Origin: JAMXLO01 sp037201625
GTDB lineage: Bacteria; Pseudomonadota; Alphaproteobacteria; Acetobacterales; Acetobacteraceae
Direction of reading: 5' to 3'
NCBI GenBank assembly: GCA_037201625.1
Contig: JBBCGR010000004.1
Span: 1,302,001-1,366,000, forward strand
Length of the DNA: 64,000 nucleotides
In this document: positions 16,702 to 25,235 of the stretch, one piece after another
Layout of the letters: each line of letters opens with the position of its first letter
How positions within the stretch are numbered: position 1 is the first letter of the stretch
Translations under genes and position numbers: made by a program
Notes under the pieces: model-generated
What the model was told of the DNA's origin: nothing
Databases searched by the model: none
What the model saw: the letters and a program-made list of their open reading frames with translations, nothing else

Positions 16702-19700
16702 GTGATTCGACCCGATGTGGCACGCCGCCTCGATTGGCGCGCCGTGGCTGCCGTGTTCGCGCTCGCCCTGCTGTCGGTCGCACCGGCGGCGCGTGCGCAG
16801 CTCACCGTCACCTGTACCGGCAATCCCTGCGTCGCTGTCGTACCACCCGGCTATGGGCCGATCATCACGCTGCCGATGTTCCTCACCAGCAACACGCCCA
16901 CCGTCGCGACCCAGTTCAGCAATGCGACGATCATGGATCTGCTGGTGGAGGGCTCCCCGAACTTTGCACTGAACGGCGGCGTCCTGGGCACGACCGGCGC
17001 GACCAGCACGGGCGGCGGCAATGCCGGCAACGGCGGTGCCACCGGTACGGTCACCGCGACCAACAGCAATGCCATCAACCTCGACGGCGCGGTCTCGACG
17101 TTGGCGCAGATGGTCTGGTTCCAGTCGGAGGGTGGCCAGGGCGGTGGCTACGCGATCGCCACCGACGCGAAATACAGCGCCGGCGCCGGCGGCAGCGCGG
17201 GCGACATGGTGGTCACCAACACCTATGCGGTTTCCCTGACCACCCAGGCCCCGCTCGGCGGCTTTGCATTGATCGCGCAGACGGCCGGCGGGGCGGGCGG
17301 CAACGTGCTGCAAAGCGGTACCGACAGCTATGGCCTGCCCAGCTTCTCGGGACAGGGCAATGGCGGCGATGGCGGCAGGGCCGGCAACGTCACCGTCAAC
17401 AACCAGGCGGCCGTCAGCATCGGCACCAGCAGCAACCCGATCAACGGCGGGTACAGCACCGGCGTGCCGCAGACCTACGCACTGGAGTTCGATGCGTTTG
17501 GCTTCCGCGGCATTTCGGCGACCGCCAACGGCGGCCTCGCCGGCCAGGGCAGCGGCAGCTCCGGCAACCAGTGCGACACGAGCGGATCGGGCTGCACCGG
17601 CGGCGCGGTCGGTGGCAGCGCCGGCACCGTGGTGGTCAACAGCAGCGGGCCGGTGAGCGTGTGGTGGAACTGGAACCTGACCAGCGCGAGCCCGGCGCTT
17701 CCCGGCAATGTGGCGTTCGGCATCATCGCGGCCAGTGTCGGTGCCCGCGGCCAGCCCACCTACTCGCAGGACTATTCGGGAGGCGCGGGCGGCGGCGCGG
17801 CGGGCGCCCTGGTGAAGCTCACCGCGGGCGGCAACGTCTCGGTCACCTCGCTCAACGACCTGCCGCCCGGCGACGTCGCCATCCCGCCCGACATCATCGC
17901 GCCCCCGGTGCTGACCGGCGCCGCGGTGGCCGCGGTGACGATGGGGGGCGCCGGCGGCTCGCCCTATGAGGCCAGCAATTTCGGTGCGAGTCCGGTGATC
18001 GCCGGCGGCCCCGGCGGCACCGCGGGCGGCGCCGCGGTCGTCGTGCAGGACGCGCAGATTGCCGCCTCCGGCACCGGATTCGCCGGCATCCTGGCGCGCA
18101 GCATCGGCGGCGCCGGCGGTGACGGCAACAATCACATCGTCAATCCCAACACCCCGAGCGCGCTGGCCGAGGGTGGCAACGCCAGCAATGGCGGCGCGGG
18201 CGGTGCCGCGAACGGTGCCGGCGCGAGCCTCGCGGGAACCGCGTCGGTGACGACCGGCGGCCCGCTCTCGCCCGGCATCGTCGCGCTGGCGATCGGCGGC
18301 AGCGGGGGCAACGGCGCGACCTTCGATCCCAACGACACCCCGGACGGTGACGCCGGCGCCGGTGGCGGCGGCGGCAATGCCGGCATGATGAGCGTGGAGA
18401 TGAGCGGATCGTCGGCCATCCGCACCAGCGGCGTGCGGTCCGCCGGGATTCTGACCACCTCGCAGGGCGGCAATGGCGGGATCGGCGGCAACCGCGACGT
18501 CGGGCAGTCCGGCAATGCCGGGGCCGGAGGCAACGCGGGCGCCGGCGGGGACATCGCCGTCAGCCTGAGCGGCACCGCCAGCATCGTCACGCTCGGCAAC
18601 TATTCACCCGGCATCGCCGCGCGCTCGTCCGGCGGGGTGGGCGGCTTCGCGGGCAGCGCCAATCCGAACTTCGCCCCCACGCCGCAGCCCGGCGGCAATG
18701 GCGGCAACAGCGGCATGGTCACGGTCAACACCCGGGCCGGAACCTCCATCAGCACCTCCGGCACCGCGTCGCCGGCGATCCTGGCCGTGAGCACCAGCGG
18801 CTATGGCGGCGGCGGCTCCGACGATTCCGGCATCATCCAGAACACCGGCGGCAACGGCGGCGCGGGCGGCCAGGCGGGCGACGTCATCAATGTCGGGCTG
18901 ACCGCCGTGCAGGTGGAGCACGCCGGCACCATCACCACGGGCGGCGCGGCCTCGCACGGCATCGCCGCGCAGGCCTTCTCCGGCGGCGGCGGACCCGGCG
19001 GCAATTCCGGCGGCATCTACGGACAGGGCGGCACCGGTGCCACCGCCGGCGCGGTCGGCGCCGTGCTGGTGACCAGCACCGGCCAGATCGGCACCGCCGG
19101 CAGCACCGCGTTCGGCGTGCTCGCCCAGTCGATCGGCGGCGGCGGCGGCGATGGCGGCACGCTCGACTTCGCCAACTCGGGGATCGGCGGGTCGTCCGGG
19201 CTCGCGTCGAATGGCGGCGCCGTCACGGTGACGCAGTCGGGAACCATCGCCACCACCGGCGCGCAGGGCGCCGGCATCGTCGCGCAGTCGATCGGGGGTG
19301 GCGGCGGCATCGGCGGCAATGCGACCGGCCCCTTCGCGGTCGGCGGTCTCGGCGGCGCCGGCGGGGCCGGCAGCGCCAGCAGCGTCAGCATGAACGGCGG
19401 CAGCATCAGCACCCTGGGCTCGCGCGCCATCGGTGTGCTGACGCAGTCGATCGGCGGCGGCGGCGGCACCGGTGGCGATGCCAACTACAGCTACGACCCG
19501 AGCGTCAGCGTGTTCGCCTCGGTGAGCATCGGCGGGGCCGGCGGCGGCGGTGGGGCGGGCGGCGCCGCGACCGTCAACGCCACTGGAGGCAGCATCACCA
19601 CGCAGGGCAGCGGCGCCATCGGCATGGTCGCGCAGTCGGTGGGCGGCGGCGGCGGCAATGCCGGCGGCGCCTATGCCGAGGCGATCGGCGTCGGCATCTC

Positions 19701-22700
19701 GGTGGGCGTGGCGGTAGGTGGCACAGGAGGATCGGGCGGCGCCGGCAACACCGTCGCGCTCACCACGTCCGACTTCGCGGTCCGCACCGGCCAGTCCCCG
19801 CAACTCCAGGTGCCGCAGGCGACACCCACCAATGTGTTGCCGACCGACGCGTTCGGCCTCGTGGCACAGAGCATCGGCGGCGGCGGCGGCAATGGCGGCA
19901 CGTCATCGGCGGATGCCGTCTCGATCGCCTTCCATCTGCCCGGCACCACGACCGAGGTCGCCGGCGCCCTCGCCTATTCGGCTGGCGGCGCTGGGAACTC
20001 GGGCGGCAACGGCGGGCCGGTCACCGTGACGCTGGGGACCGGCACCGTGGTGGAGACCGCCGGCCAGGGATCGCATGCCGTGGTCGCGCAATCGATCGGC
20101 GGCGGCGGCGGCAATGGCGGCGATTCCTCCGCCATGGCGACGACGGTGGCCTATGGCCGCGCCGCCACGCTGGGCGGCGAGGGGTTCGCCCCGGTGCAGG
20201 TGTGGACCGGCGATCTGGCGGTCTCGGTGGGGGGCGCCTCGGGGGCGACCGGGAACGGCGAGACGGTGCAGGTCACCGTGGGCAGCACCGATTCGCAGGC
20301 AACGCCGGCCAGCATCCTGACGGTCGGCGACTACTCCTACGGCATCCTCGCCCAGTCGATCGGCGGCGGCGGCGGCAATGCCGGCACCGGCTCCAGCACC
20401 ACCGCCGACTTCGGCAGCACCCGCAACCTCCATCTGGCGGTCGGCGTCGGCGGTGCCGGACAGGCCGGCGGCGGCGGCAGCGAGGTCGACGTCACGCTGA
20501 ACGCCGGCAGCACCATCCAGACCTATGGCTCCGGCTCGAACGGCATCGTGGCCCAGAGCATCGGCGGGGGTGGCGGCACCTCGGGCGGCGGGATGCTGGA
20601 CCTGGGGGGCAGCTTCCAGGTCGCCCAAAAATACCCGGGAGGCATCAGCCTGGAGAACGTCACACCCGCCGGCAACCTGGATTTCGGCGTCGGTGGCAGC
20701 GGCACGGTGGGTGGCGGCGGCGGCACGGTGAACGTGACGGTCAACGGCCTGATCGCCACCCATGGCGGCGATGCGGCCGGCGTCCTCGCCCAGAGCATCG
20801 GCGGCGGCGGCGGCCTTGGTGGCTCGGCCGGATCCGATGCCTCGGCCGACAGCCCGCTGATCCTGCAGGGCGGCGTCTTCCTGCGCGAATTCATCTCCAA
20901 CACGGTGATCAGCAAGACCCTGCCGTTCACCACCACGCTGGCGATGACGATGGGCGGCAGCGGCGGGTCGGGCGGCGGCGGCGGCACGGTCAACGTCACC
21001 CATTCCGGGACCATCACCACGACCGGCGACTGGGCTCAGGGCATCGTGGCGCAGAGCATCGGCGGCGGCGGCGGCAAAGGCGGCACCTCGACCTCCACCG
21101 GCTCCGGCGCGGTGCCGGCCATCACCCTCAACGTGACCGGTTCGATGGGCGGGAGTGGCGGCGGCGGCGGCGATGGCGGACAGGTGAACCTCGCGCTGAC
21201 CAACGGCGCGGTCACCACCTCCGGCTACTCGGCGTATGGCATCGTCGGCCAGAGCATCGGCGGCGGCGGCGGCATGGCCGCCAACGGCTCCGACACGGCG
21301 ACCGGCGCGATCACCGTCGGCTCCACCAGCGGTGGTGCCGGCGGCGCGGCCGGTGGCGGCAACCTGGTCCAGCTCACCGGTTCCAGCACGACGTTCAATG
21401 CGAGTCTCAACGCCGTCACCACCTCCGGGCTCGGCGCGCACGCCGTGGTGCTGCAATCGATCGGCGGCGGCGGCGGCATTGCCGGCGCCGGCAGCGCCTC
21501 GTTCATCGGCGTCTCGCAGGCCGGCACATCGCCCAGCCAGTCGGTCGGCGGCGGCACCGGCTCGAACGGCTCCGGCGGCGGCATCACCGTCAACGCCCAG
21601 CTCCGCCTGACGACGACGGGCGCCGATGCGATCGGCCTGCTGGCGCAGAGCATCGGCGGCGGCGGCGGCCTCGCATTCGGGCAGCCGGAGACCGCGACGG
21701 CGATGCCGGTGCTGGGCGGCACGCCCAACGGCATCGCCCAGAGCGGTGGCGCCATCGACATCACGCTGCTGACCACCAAGGCCGGCTCGGTCATCAGCAC
21801 AACCGGCGTCGGCGCCCACGGCATCGTCGCCCAGTCGATCGGCGGTGGCGGCGGCGTGGCGGGCTACGTCACCGGCACGCCCACGCTGTCCACCACGCTG
21901 CCGCAGAACCAGGGCGCGCAGGGCAGCGGCGGGACGGTGACGCTGAACCTGGCGGGAAATATCAACACGACCGGCGCCGGCGCGCATGGCGCGGTGGCGC
22001 AGAGCATCGCCGGCGGCGGCGGGCTGATCGGCCTCGGCGGTGCGCTGTATGCCGGCTCCACCGGTGCGCCGGGCGCCAGCGGCCAGGCCGGTGCCGTCAC
22101 GGTGAACCTCAACTCCACCTTCATCCACGCCACCGGCACCAACAGCATCGGTGTGTTCGGCCAGAGCGCCCCGTTCCAGGGCCAGGCGGCCGGAGCGGGC
22201 GCGTCGCCCGTCACCGTCGCCCTCTACGGCTCGCTGATCCAGGGCGGCACCGGCCAGGGCGTCGCGATCTGGGTGGACGGCGGCGTGCATCCCTCGACCA
22301 CCGATCCCGCGCAGAACAACCTGATCACCCTCGATGCGCCGTCATCGATCAGCGCGCTGTCGGGCACGGCGATCAATTACACCGGGGCGACCGGCGTCGA
22401 CGTCCAGAGCCTGGGCGAGGTGTTCGGCTCGATGAACCTGGGCACCGGCAGCTTCTCCAACGGCACCACCGCCGTACTCTGGGCGGGACCGAGCATCGCC
22501 GCCGCGCAACTGATCAACAGCGGCCGGATGATGATCGGCGGCAGCGGCCGGTTCGGCTCGATCGACCGCACCACGCTCACCGGCAGTTTCGCGCAGACCG
22601 CCACGGGCACCCTGGCCGTCGATGCGGATTTCGGCGCGCGCGCCAGCGATCAGCTCATCGTCCAGGGGAATGCGAGCCTGGCCGGCACGGTGAAGCCGAT

Positions 22701-23967
22701 GATCAGCAGCGTGCTGCCCAACGTCGCGCTGCCGGTGATCACGGTGCAGGGGGCGCTGTCTGGCTCGCTCACCGGCGCGTCCTCGGCGCTGTTCGGCTAT
22801 GGCGTCAGCCGCTCCGGCAACCAGATGCTGCTCTCGGCCACATCGGCCGACTTCAATCCCGCGGGCTTCGGCCTGGCGCCGAGCCGGGCCGCGATCGCGG
22901 GACATCTGCAGGATATCTGGGACCACGGCGGCACGCCCGCGCTGGGCGCATTGTTCGCGCTGCTGGGCAACACCGCCGATGTCAGTCCGGCGGCCTACGG
23001 CGCGCAGCTTCGGCAACTCTCGCCCGACGCCACGTTCGCGCCCGGCGCGCGCGGCCTCGCCGGGGCCACCAATTTCGCCAACAACGCGCTGAGCTGTCCG
23101 ATGTTCGAGGGCACCACGGCGATGCTGGCCGAGGGCAAATGCGGCTGGCTGCGCGTGACCGGCCGTACGGCGCAGCAGGACAGCGGCAACGGCGTCACCA
23201 GCTACAAGCTCGACAGCATGATCTGGCAGATCGGCGGCCAGACCGAGCTTGCGCCGGGCTGGCTGCTGGGCGGCTCGCTCGCCTATGAGGAAAGCTGGCT
23301 CTCCAGCAAGGACAAGCTGAACACCGGCAGCGGCCAGAGCGGCTATGGCGCGGTGACGCTGAAATACCAGACGGGGCCGTGGCTGTTCTCAGGCGCCGTG
23401 CTCGGCGGCGCTGGCAATTTCGACCTGAGCCGCATCATCACCCTGCCGGGCTATGCCGCAATTGCCTCGGGCAGCCCGGGCACGGCGAATGTCGGGTTCC
23501 TGCTGCGTGCCGCCTATACCTGGGGCGGCGAGGAGCTCTATCTGCGTCCCAACCTGACGCTCGCCACGATCCACGTGCGCACCGGCGCCTATCAGGAGGG
23601 CGGCGCGGGTGCGCTGAACCTGTCGGTGGATGCGGCGTCGCAGACCACGCTGGTGGCGACACCGATGCTGGAGGTGGGCGGCCGCATCGCGCTGCGCGAC
23701 GACATGCTGCTGCGGCCGTATCTCGCCGCGGGCATGAGCGTGCTGAGCAACGGATCGTGGCGGCAGAACAGCCAGCTCACCAGCGCGCCGGCGGGCACCG
23801 GTCGGTTCGCGACGGCGGTGCCGATCGACCAGGTCGCGGGCCGCGTGAGCGCCGGCGCACAATTGTATACCGCGCGGAACGTCGATTTCCGCATGCAGTA
23901 TGACGGCGAGTATTCCGGCACCATCACGGCGCATGCCGGCTCGGTCGTCGTGTCGCTGCGGTTCTGA
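16702..23967 (+). CDS. Giant Gly-rich autotransporter (type Va) with repeated AQSIGGGGG passenger
   Basis: About 2,421 residues. The GTG at 16702 follows TGGAGAC and gives a signal peptide ending SVAPAARAQ; a GTG at 16627 is an in-frame alternative. The passenger is built of short beta-helix-like repeats, each centred on a motif of the form GIVAQSIGGGGGxGG, with 14 near-exact QS(I/V)GGGGG copies between about 19,120 and 21,850 plus degenerate forms on both sides. The last roughly 285 residues form an outer-membrane beta-barrel ending GSVVVSLRF, with a terminal aromatic residue as the barrel-assembly signal. The protein is probably exposed on the surface as an adhesin or biofilm factor. Divergent from a winged-helix/TPR regulator. 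Confidence 0.93.
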   Translation: MIRPDVARRLDWRAVAAVFALALLSVAPAARAQLTVTCTGNPCVAVVPPGYGPIITLPMFLTSNTPTVATQFSNATIMDLLVEGSPNFALNGGVLGTTGATSTGGGNAGNGGATGTVTATNSNAINLDGAVSTLAQMVWFQSEGGQGGGYAIATDAKYSAGAGGSAGDMVVTNTYAVSLTTQAPLGGFALIAQTAGGAGGNVLQSGTDSYGLPSFSGQGNGGDGGRAGNVTVNNQAAVSIGTSSNPINGGYSTGVPQTYALEFDAFGFRGISATANGGLAGQGSGSSGNQCDTSGSGCTGGAVGGSAGTVVVNSSGPVSVWWNWNLTSASPALPGNVAFGIIAASVGARGQPTYSQDYSGGAGGGAAGALVKLTAGGNVSVTSLNDLPPGDVAIPPDIIAPPVLTGAAVAAVTMGGAGGSPYEASNFGASPVIAGGPGGTAGGAAVVVQDAQIAASGTGFAGILARSIGGAGGDGNNHIVNPNTPSALAEGGNASNGGAGGAANGAGASLAGTASVTTGGPLSPGIVALAIGGSGGNGATFDPNDTPDGDAGAGGGGGNAGMMSVEMSGSSAIRTSGVRSAGILTTSQGGNGGIGGNRDVGQSGNAGAGGNAGAGGDIAVSLSGTASIVTLGNYSPGIAARSSGGVGGFAGSANPNFAPTPQPGGNGGNSGMVTVNTRAGTSISTSGTASPAILAVSTSGYGGGGSDDSGIIQNTGGNGGAGGQAGDVINVGLTAVQVEHAGTITTGGAASHGIAAQAFSGGGGPGGNSGGIYGQGGTGATAGAVGAVLVTSTGQIGTAGSTAFGVLAQSIGGGGGDGGTLDFANSGIGGSSGLASNGGAVTVTQSGTIATTGAQGAGIVAQSIGGGGGIGGNATGPFAVGGLGGAGGAGSASSVSMNGGSISTLGSRAIGVLTQSIGGGGGTGGDANYSYDPSVSVFASVSIGGAGGGGGAGGAATVNATGGSITTQGSGAIGMVAQSVGGGGGNAGGAYAEAIGVGISVGVAVGGTGGSGGAGNTVALTTSDFAVRTGQSPQLQVPQATPTNVLPTDAFGLVAQSIGGGGGNGGTSSADAVSIAFHLPGTTTEVAGALAYSAGGAGNSGGNGGPVTVTLGTGTVVETAGQGSHAVVAQSIGGGGGNGGDSSAMATTVAYGRAATLGGEGFAPVQVWTGDLAVSVGGASGATGNGETVQVTVGSTDSQATPASILTVGDYSYGILAQSIGGGGGNAGTGSSTTADFGSTRNLHLAVGVGGAGQAGGGGSEVDVTLNAGSTIQTYGSGSNGIVAQSIGGGGGTSGGGMLDLGGSFQVAQKYPGGISLENVTPAGNLDFGVGGSGTVGGGGGTVNVTVNGLIATHGGDAAGVLAQSIGGGGGLGGSAGSDASADSPLILQGGVFLREFISNTVISKTLPFTTTLAMTMGGSGGSGGGGGTVNVTHSGTITTTGDWAQGIVAQSIGGGGGKGGTSTSTGSGAVPAITLNVTGSMGGSGGGGGDGGQVNLALTNGAVTTSGYSAYGIVGQSIGGGGGMAANGSDTATGAITVGSTSGGAGGAAGGGNLVQLTGSSTTFNASLNAVTTSGLGAHAVVLQSIGGGGGIAGAGSASFIGVSQAGTSPSQSVGGGTGSNGSGGGITVNAQLRLTTTGADAIGLLAQSIGGGGGLAFGQPETATAMPVLGGTPNGIAQSGGAIDITLLTTKAGSVISTTGVGAHGIVAQSIGGGGGVAGYVTGTPTLSTTLPQNQGAQGSGGTVTLNLAGNINTTGAGAHGAVAQSIAGGGGLIGLGGALYAGSTGAPGASGQAGAVTVNLNSTFIHATGTNSIGVFGQSAPFQGQAAGAGASPVTVALYGSLIQGGTGQGVAIWVDGGVHPSTTDPAQNNLITLDAPSSISALSGTAINYTGATGVDVQSLGEVFGSMNLGTGSFSNGTTAVLWAGPSIAAAQLINSGRMMIGGSGRFGSIDRTTLTGSFAQTATGTLAVDADFGARASDQLIVQGNASLAGTVKPMISSVLPNVALPVITVQGALSGSLTGASSALFGYGVSRSGNQMLLSATSADFNPAGFGLAPSRAAIAGHLQDIWDHGGTPALGALFALLGNTADVSPAAYGAQLRQLSPDATFAPGARGLAGATNFANNALSCPMFEGTTAMLAEGKCGWLRVTGRTAQQDSGNGVTSYKLDSMIWQIGGQTELAPGWLLGGSLAYEESWLSSKDKLNTGSGQSGYGAVTLKYQTGPWLFSGAVLGGAGNFDLSRIITLPGYAAIASGSPGTANVGFLLRAAYTWGGEELYLRPNLTLATIHVRTGAYQEGGAGALNLSVDAASQTTLVATPMLEVGGRIALRDDMLLRPYLAAGMSVLSNGSWRQNSQLTSAPAGTGRFATAVPIDQVAGRVSAGAQLYTARNVDFRMQYDGEYSGTITAHAGSVVVSLRF
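19110..22030 (+). repeat. Tandem Gly-rich passenger repeats inside the autotransporter gene
   Basis: Coding repeats about 150-270 bp apart. Each contains a near-identical core such as GTCGCGCAGTCGATCGG followed by GGCGGCGGCGGC, encoding AQSIGGGGG. The core alternates serine codons (TCG or AGC) between copies, so the protein motif is conserved better than the DNA. This points to selection on the protein rather than only recent DNA duplication. Confidence 0.85.
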
Positions 23968-24089
23968 GCTGGAGCATCGGCTGTGCGTGGCGCGAAGCTA
24001 GACCGGTGCCACGGCTCCGTCGTCCGCCGAAAGCTGCAATTCGGGCCGTCTGGTCGAGGTGGTCTGACCGCGCGATGTGGCTTGTGGGC

Positions 24090-24308
24090 CTGCCAGGCCT
24101 CAAGCTCGGCAGTGCACTCGTGCAGTTCGTGCATGACCTCCGCGCCGTCCACGATCTCCCCGGCGGCAAGCTGCGCCTCGCACTTGGCAAGGGCCTCAAG
24201 CCAGCCAGCGGGAGCGGCCGGGGGGCGGGGTGTGCTGTCATCCAGGTGAGTAAAATACGTGGATCGCGCATAGCGTTCCAGATGGCGAAATCGCCCTGAC
24301 GCCCGCCA
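24090..24308 (-). pseudogene. Antitoxin-like coding relic
   Basis: On the minus strand an open stretch reads WLEALAKCEAQLAAGEIV followed by DGAEVMHELHECTAELEA, which resembles the C-terminal region of small addiction-module antitoxins (an amphipathic helix with an AAGE-V-EV pattern). It has no start codon and directly follows, in frame, the stop of the nucleotidyltransferase relic. It is probably a decayed gene. The family is a guess; the rest of 23968-24308 shows nothing. Confidence 0.3.
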
Positions 24309-24606
24309 TCAAGGGAACACTTGCACCACGGGGCCGCGCCTCACTGAGGCGTCCGTGCTGTGGTAAAGACTTTCAACCGTGATTCTGGTGAGGCGGGTTA
24401 GCGCGGCCTTCCACGCTTTCGCGTTGCAGATCAATTCGGCGTCCGCTTCGTCAACGCCGGTAAAACTCGAAAGCAAGGTCAAGATCGGAATCGGGGCGGG
24501 CCTCGCCCCGTGCGTAACTTCCGAAGACAAACAGCGCCTTGATCGTCGGCTGCCCGGCGGCCCAAAGCCGCAACACGTCTCGCGGGATTGCCGCAGCGGT
24601 TTTCAT
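24309..24606 (-). pseudogene. Frameshifted MNT-type nucleotidyltransferase
   Basis: From ATG 24606 the frame reads MKTAAAIPRDVLRLW and the nucleotidyltransferase signature FVFGSYARGEARPDSDLDLA, the G-S-x10-D-x-D metal site of minimal nucleotidyltransferases. It then hits a stop after EFYRR. The expected continuation, TGVDEADAELICNAKAWKAA through VRRGPVVQVFP, is found one frame over, so a frameshift lies near 24462-24470. The ATG overlaps the stop of the recombinase relic (TGATG), suggesting they were once one operon. Intact relatives often act in HEPN/MNT toxin-antitoxin pairs. Confidence 0.7.
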
Positions 24607-24897
24607 CAGGGTTTGGTCAGATCCCGCTCAAATTCGGCCAGCACGCCAGTCACCGCCAGCACGAGTAGGCCGTGCGGCGTGGTGATATCCGCTCAAGCAT
24701 CGGCCAACGAATGGAACCCGGCCATTCTGCACGTGATCGTCGCGAGCGCGTTGAGAAGATCGCGGGTCGAGCGGTTCAGTCGGTCAGGCCGTCTGCCCAT
24801 GAGCATTTCGCCGGCGGCGGGCTGGTCGAGCGCACAGCGGCGATCCGTCTTCGCGCCGCTTGCTGGCGCGTGGAACACCTTCGCAGCCCCGCCCGCG
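24606..24897 (-). pseudogene. Serine recombinase/resolvase remnant
   Basis: The minus strand encodes GGAAKVFHAPASGAKTDR, then RRPDRLNRSTRDLLNALATI, then MAGFHSLADA, a stop codon, and ADITTPHGLLVLAVTGVLAEFERDL. This follows the Tn3-resolvase/invertase catalytic domain (SGAKTDR, RLDRLARSTRDLL, TPHGRL, LAEFERDLI) with the expected order and spacing. The N-terminal catalytic serine region and DNA-binding tail are missing, and there is an internal TGA in place of the usual Trp. It is an inactive relic of a mobile element. Confidence 0.75.
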
Positions 24898-25050
24898 TCA
24901 GACGTGCGCGAGCACCAGGAAGCCGGCCGTGATGCTGAACGAGATGCCGAAATAGAGCGTCCACTGGGCGGTCGCGCGAACCGCCGGGAACGTGGCGCGC
25001 AGCGTACGGCCGAGGGCGCTGGATGGAATTGCCGCTGGGATGGCTGACAC
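24898..25050 (-). CDS. Small single-span membrane protein
   Basis: A 50-residue reading frame from GTG 25050, with a perfect AGGAGG nine bases upstream. It has a hydrophilic N-terminal half (SAIPAAIPSSALGRTLRAT) and one hydrophobic segment, TLYFGISFSITAGFLVLAHV, running to the C-terminus. It is divergent from the formate dehydrogenase operon across an AT-rich gap, so it may share its promoter region. I do not recognise it. The strong ribosome-binding site and membrane segment favour a real gene, but its tail abuts the recombinase relic. Confidence 0.55.
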   Translation of the reverse strand: MSAIPAAIPSSALGRTLRATFPAVRATAQWTLYFGISFSITAGFLVLAHV

Positions 25051-25235
25051 GGCTGGGGTCCTCCTGAAAGGTGGTTGCAGCAATACCGAAAATATGGACG
25101 CACGAAAACGATAAAAAATGAGACTAAACAGATAATTGGAACGCCGGAATCCGTGTTTCCCGTGTCCTCTTGCCGTGCTATCGCTCGCGCCCAGTTGATT
25201 GGGTGGGACGTTCGCTGGCTGCCGTGGAGGGCAGG
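25051..25235. promoter_or_regulatory. AT-rich divergent promoter region upstream of formate dehydrogenase
   Basis: The stretch at about 25081-25150 (with runs such as CGAAAACGATAAAAAATGAG and AAACAGATAATTGG) is much more AT-rich than its surroundings and lies between the divergent small membrane gene and fdoG. It probably holds the promoters. I could not assign -35/-10 or regulator sites confidently. Confidence 0.4.

Noticed and set aside
20202..23288. 1,028-residue plus-strand frame inside the autotransporter
   Set aside because: An Arg/His-rich out-of-frame reading of the Gly-rich repeats.
16702..23967. CRISPR-like array because of regularly spaced repeats
   Set aside because: Repeats are in frame, encode a conserved Gly-rich peptide and lie within one large ORF with a signal peptide and beta-barrel; no CRISPR array was seen anywhere in the window.
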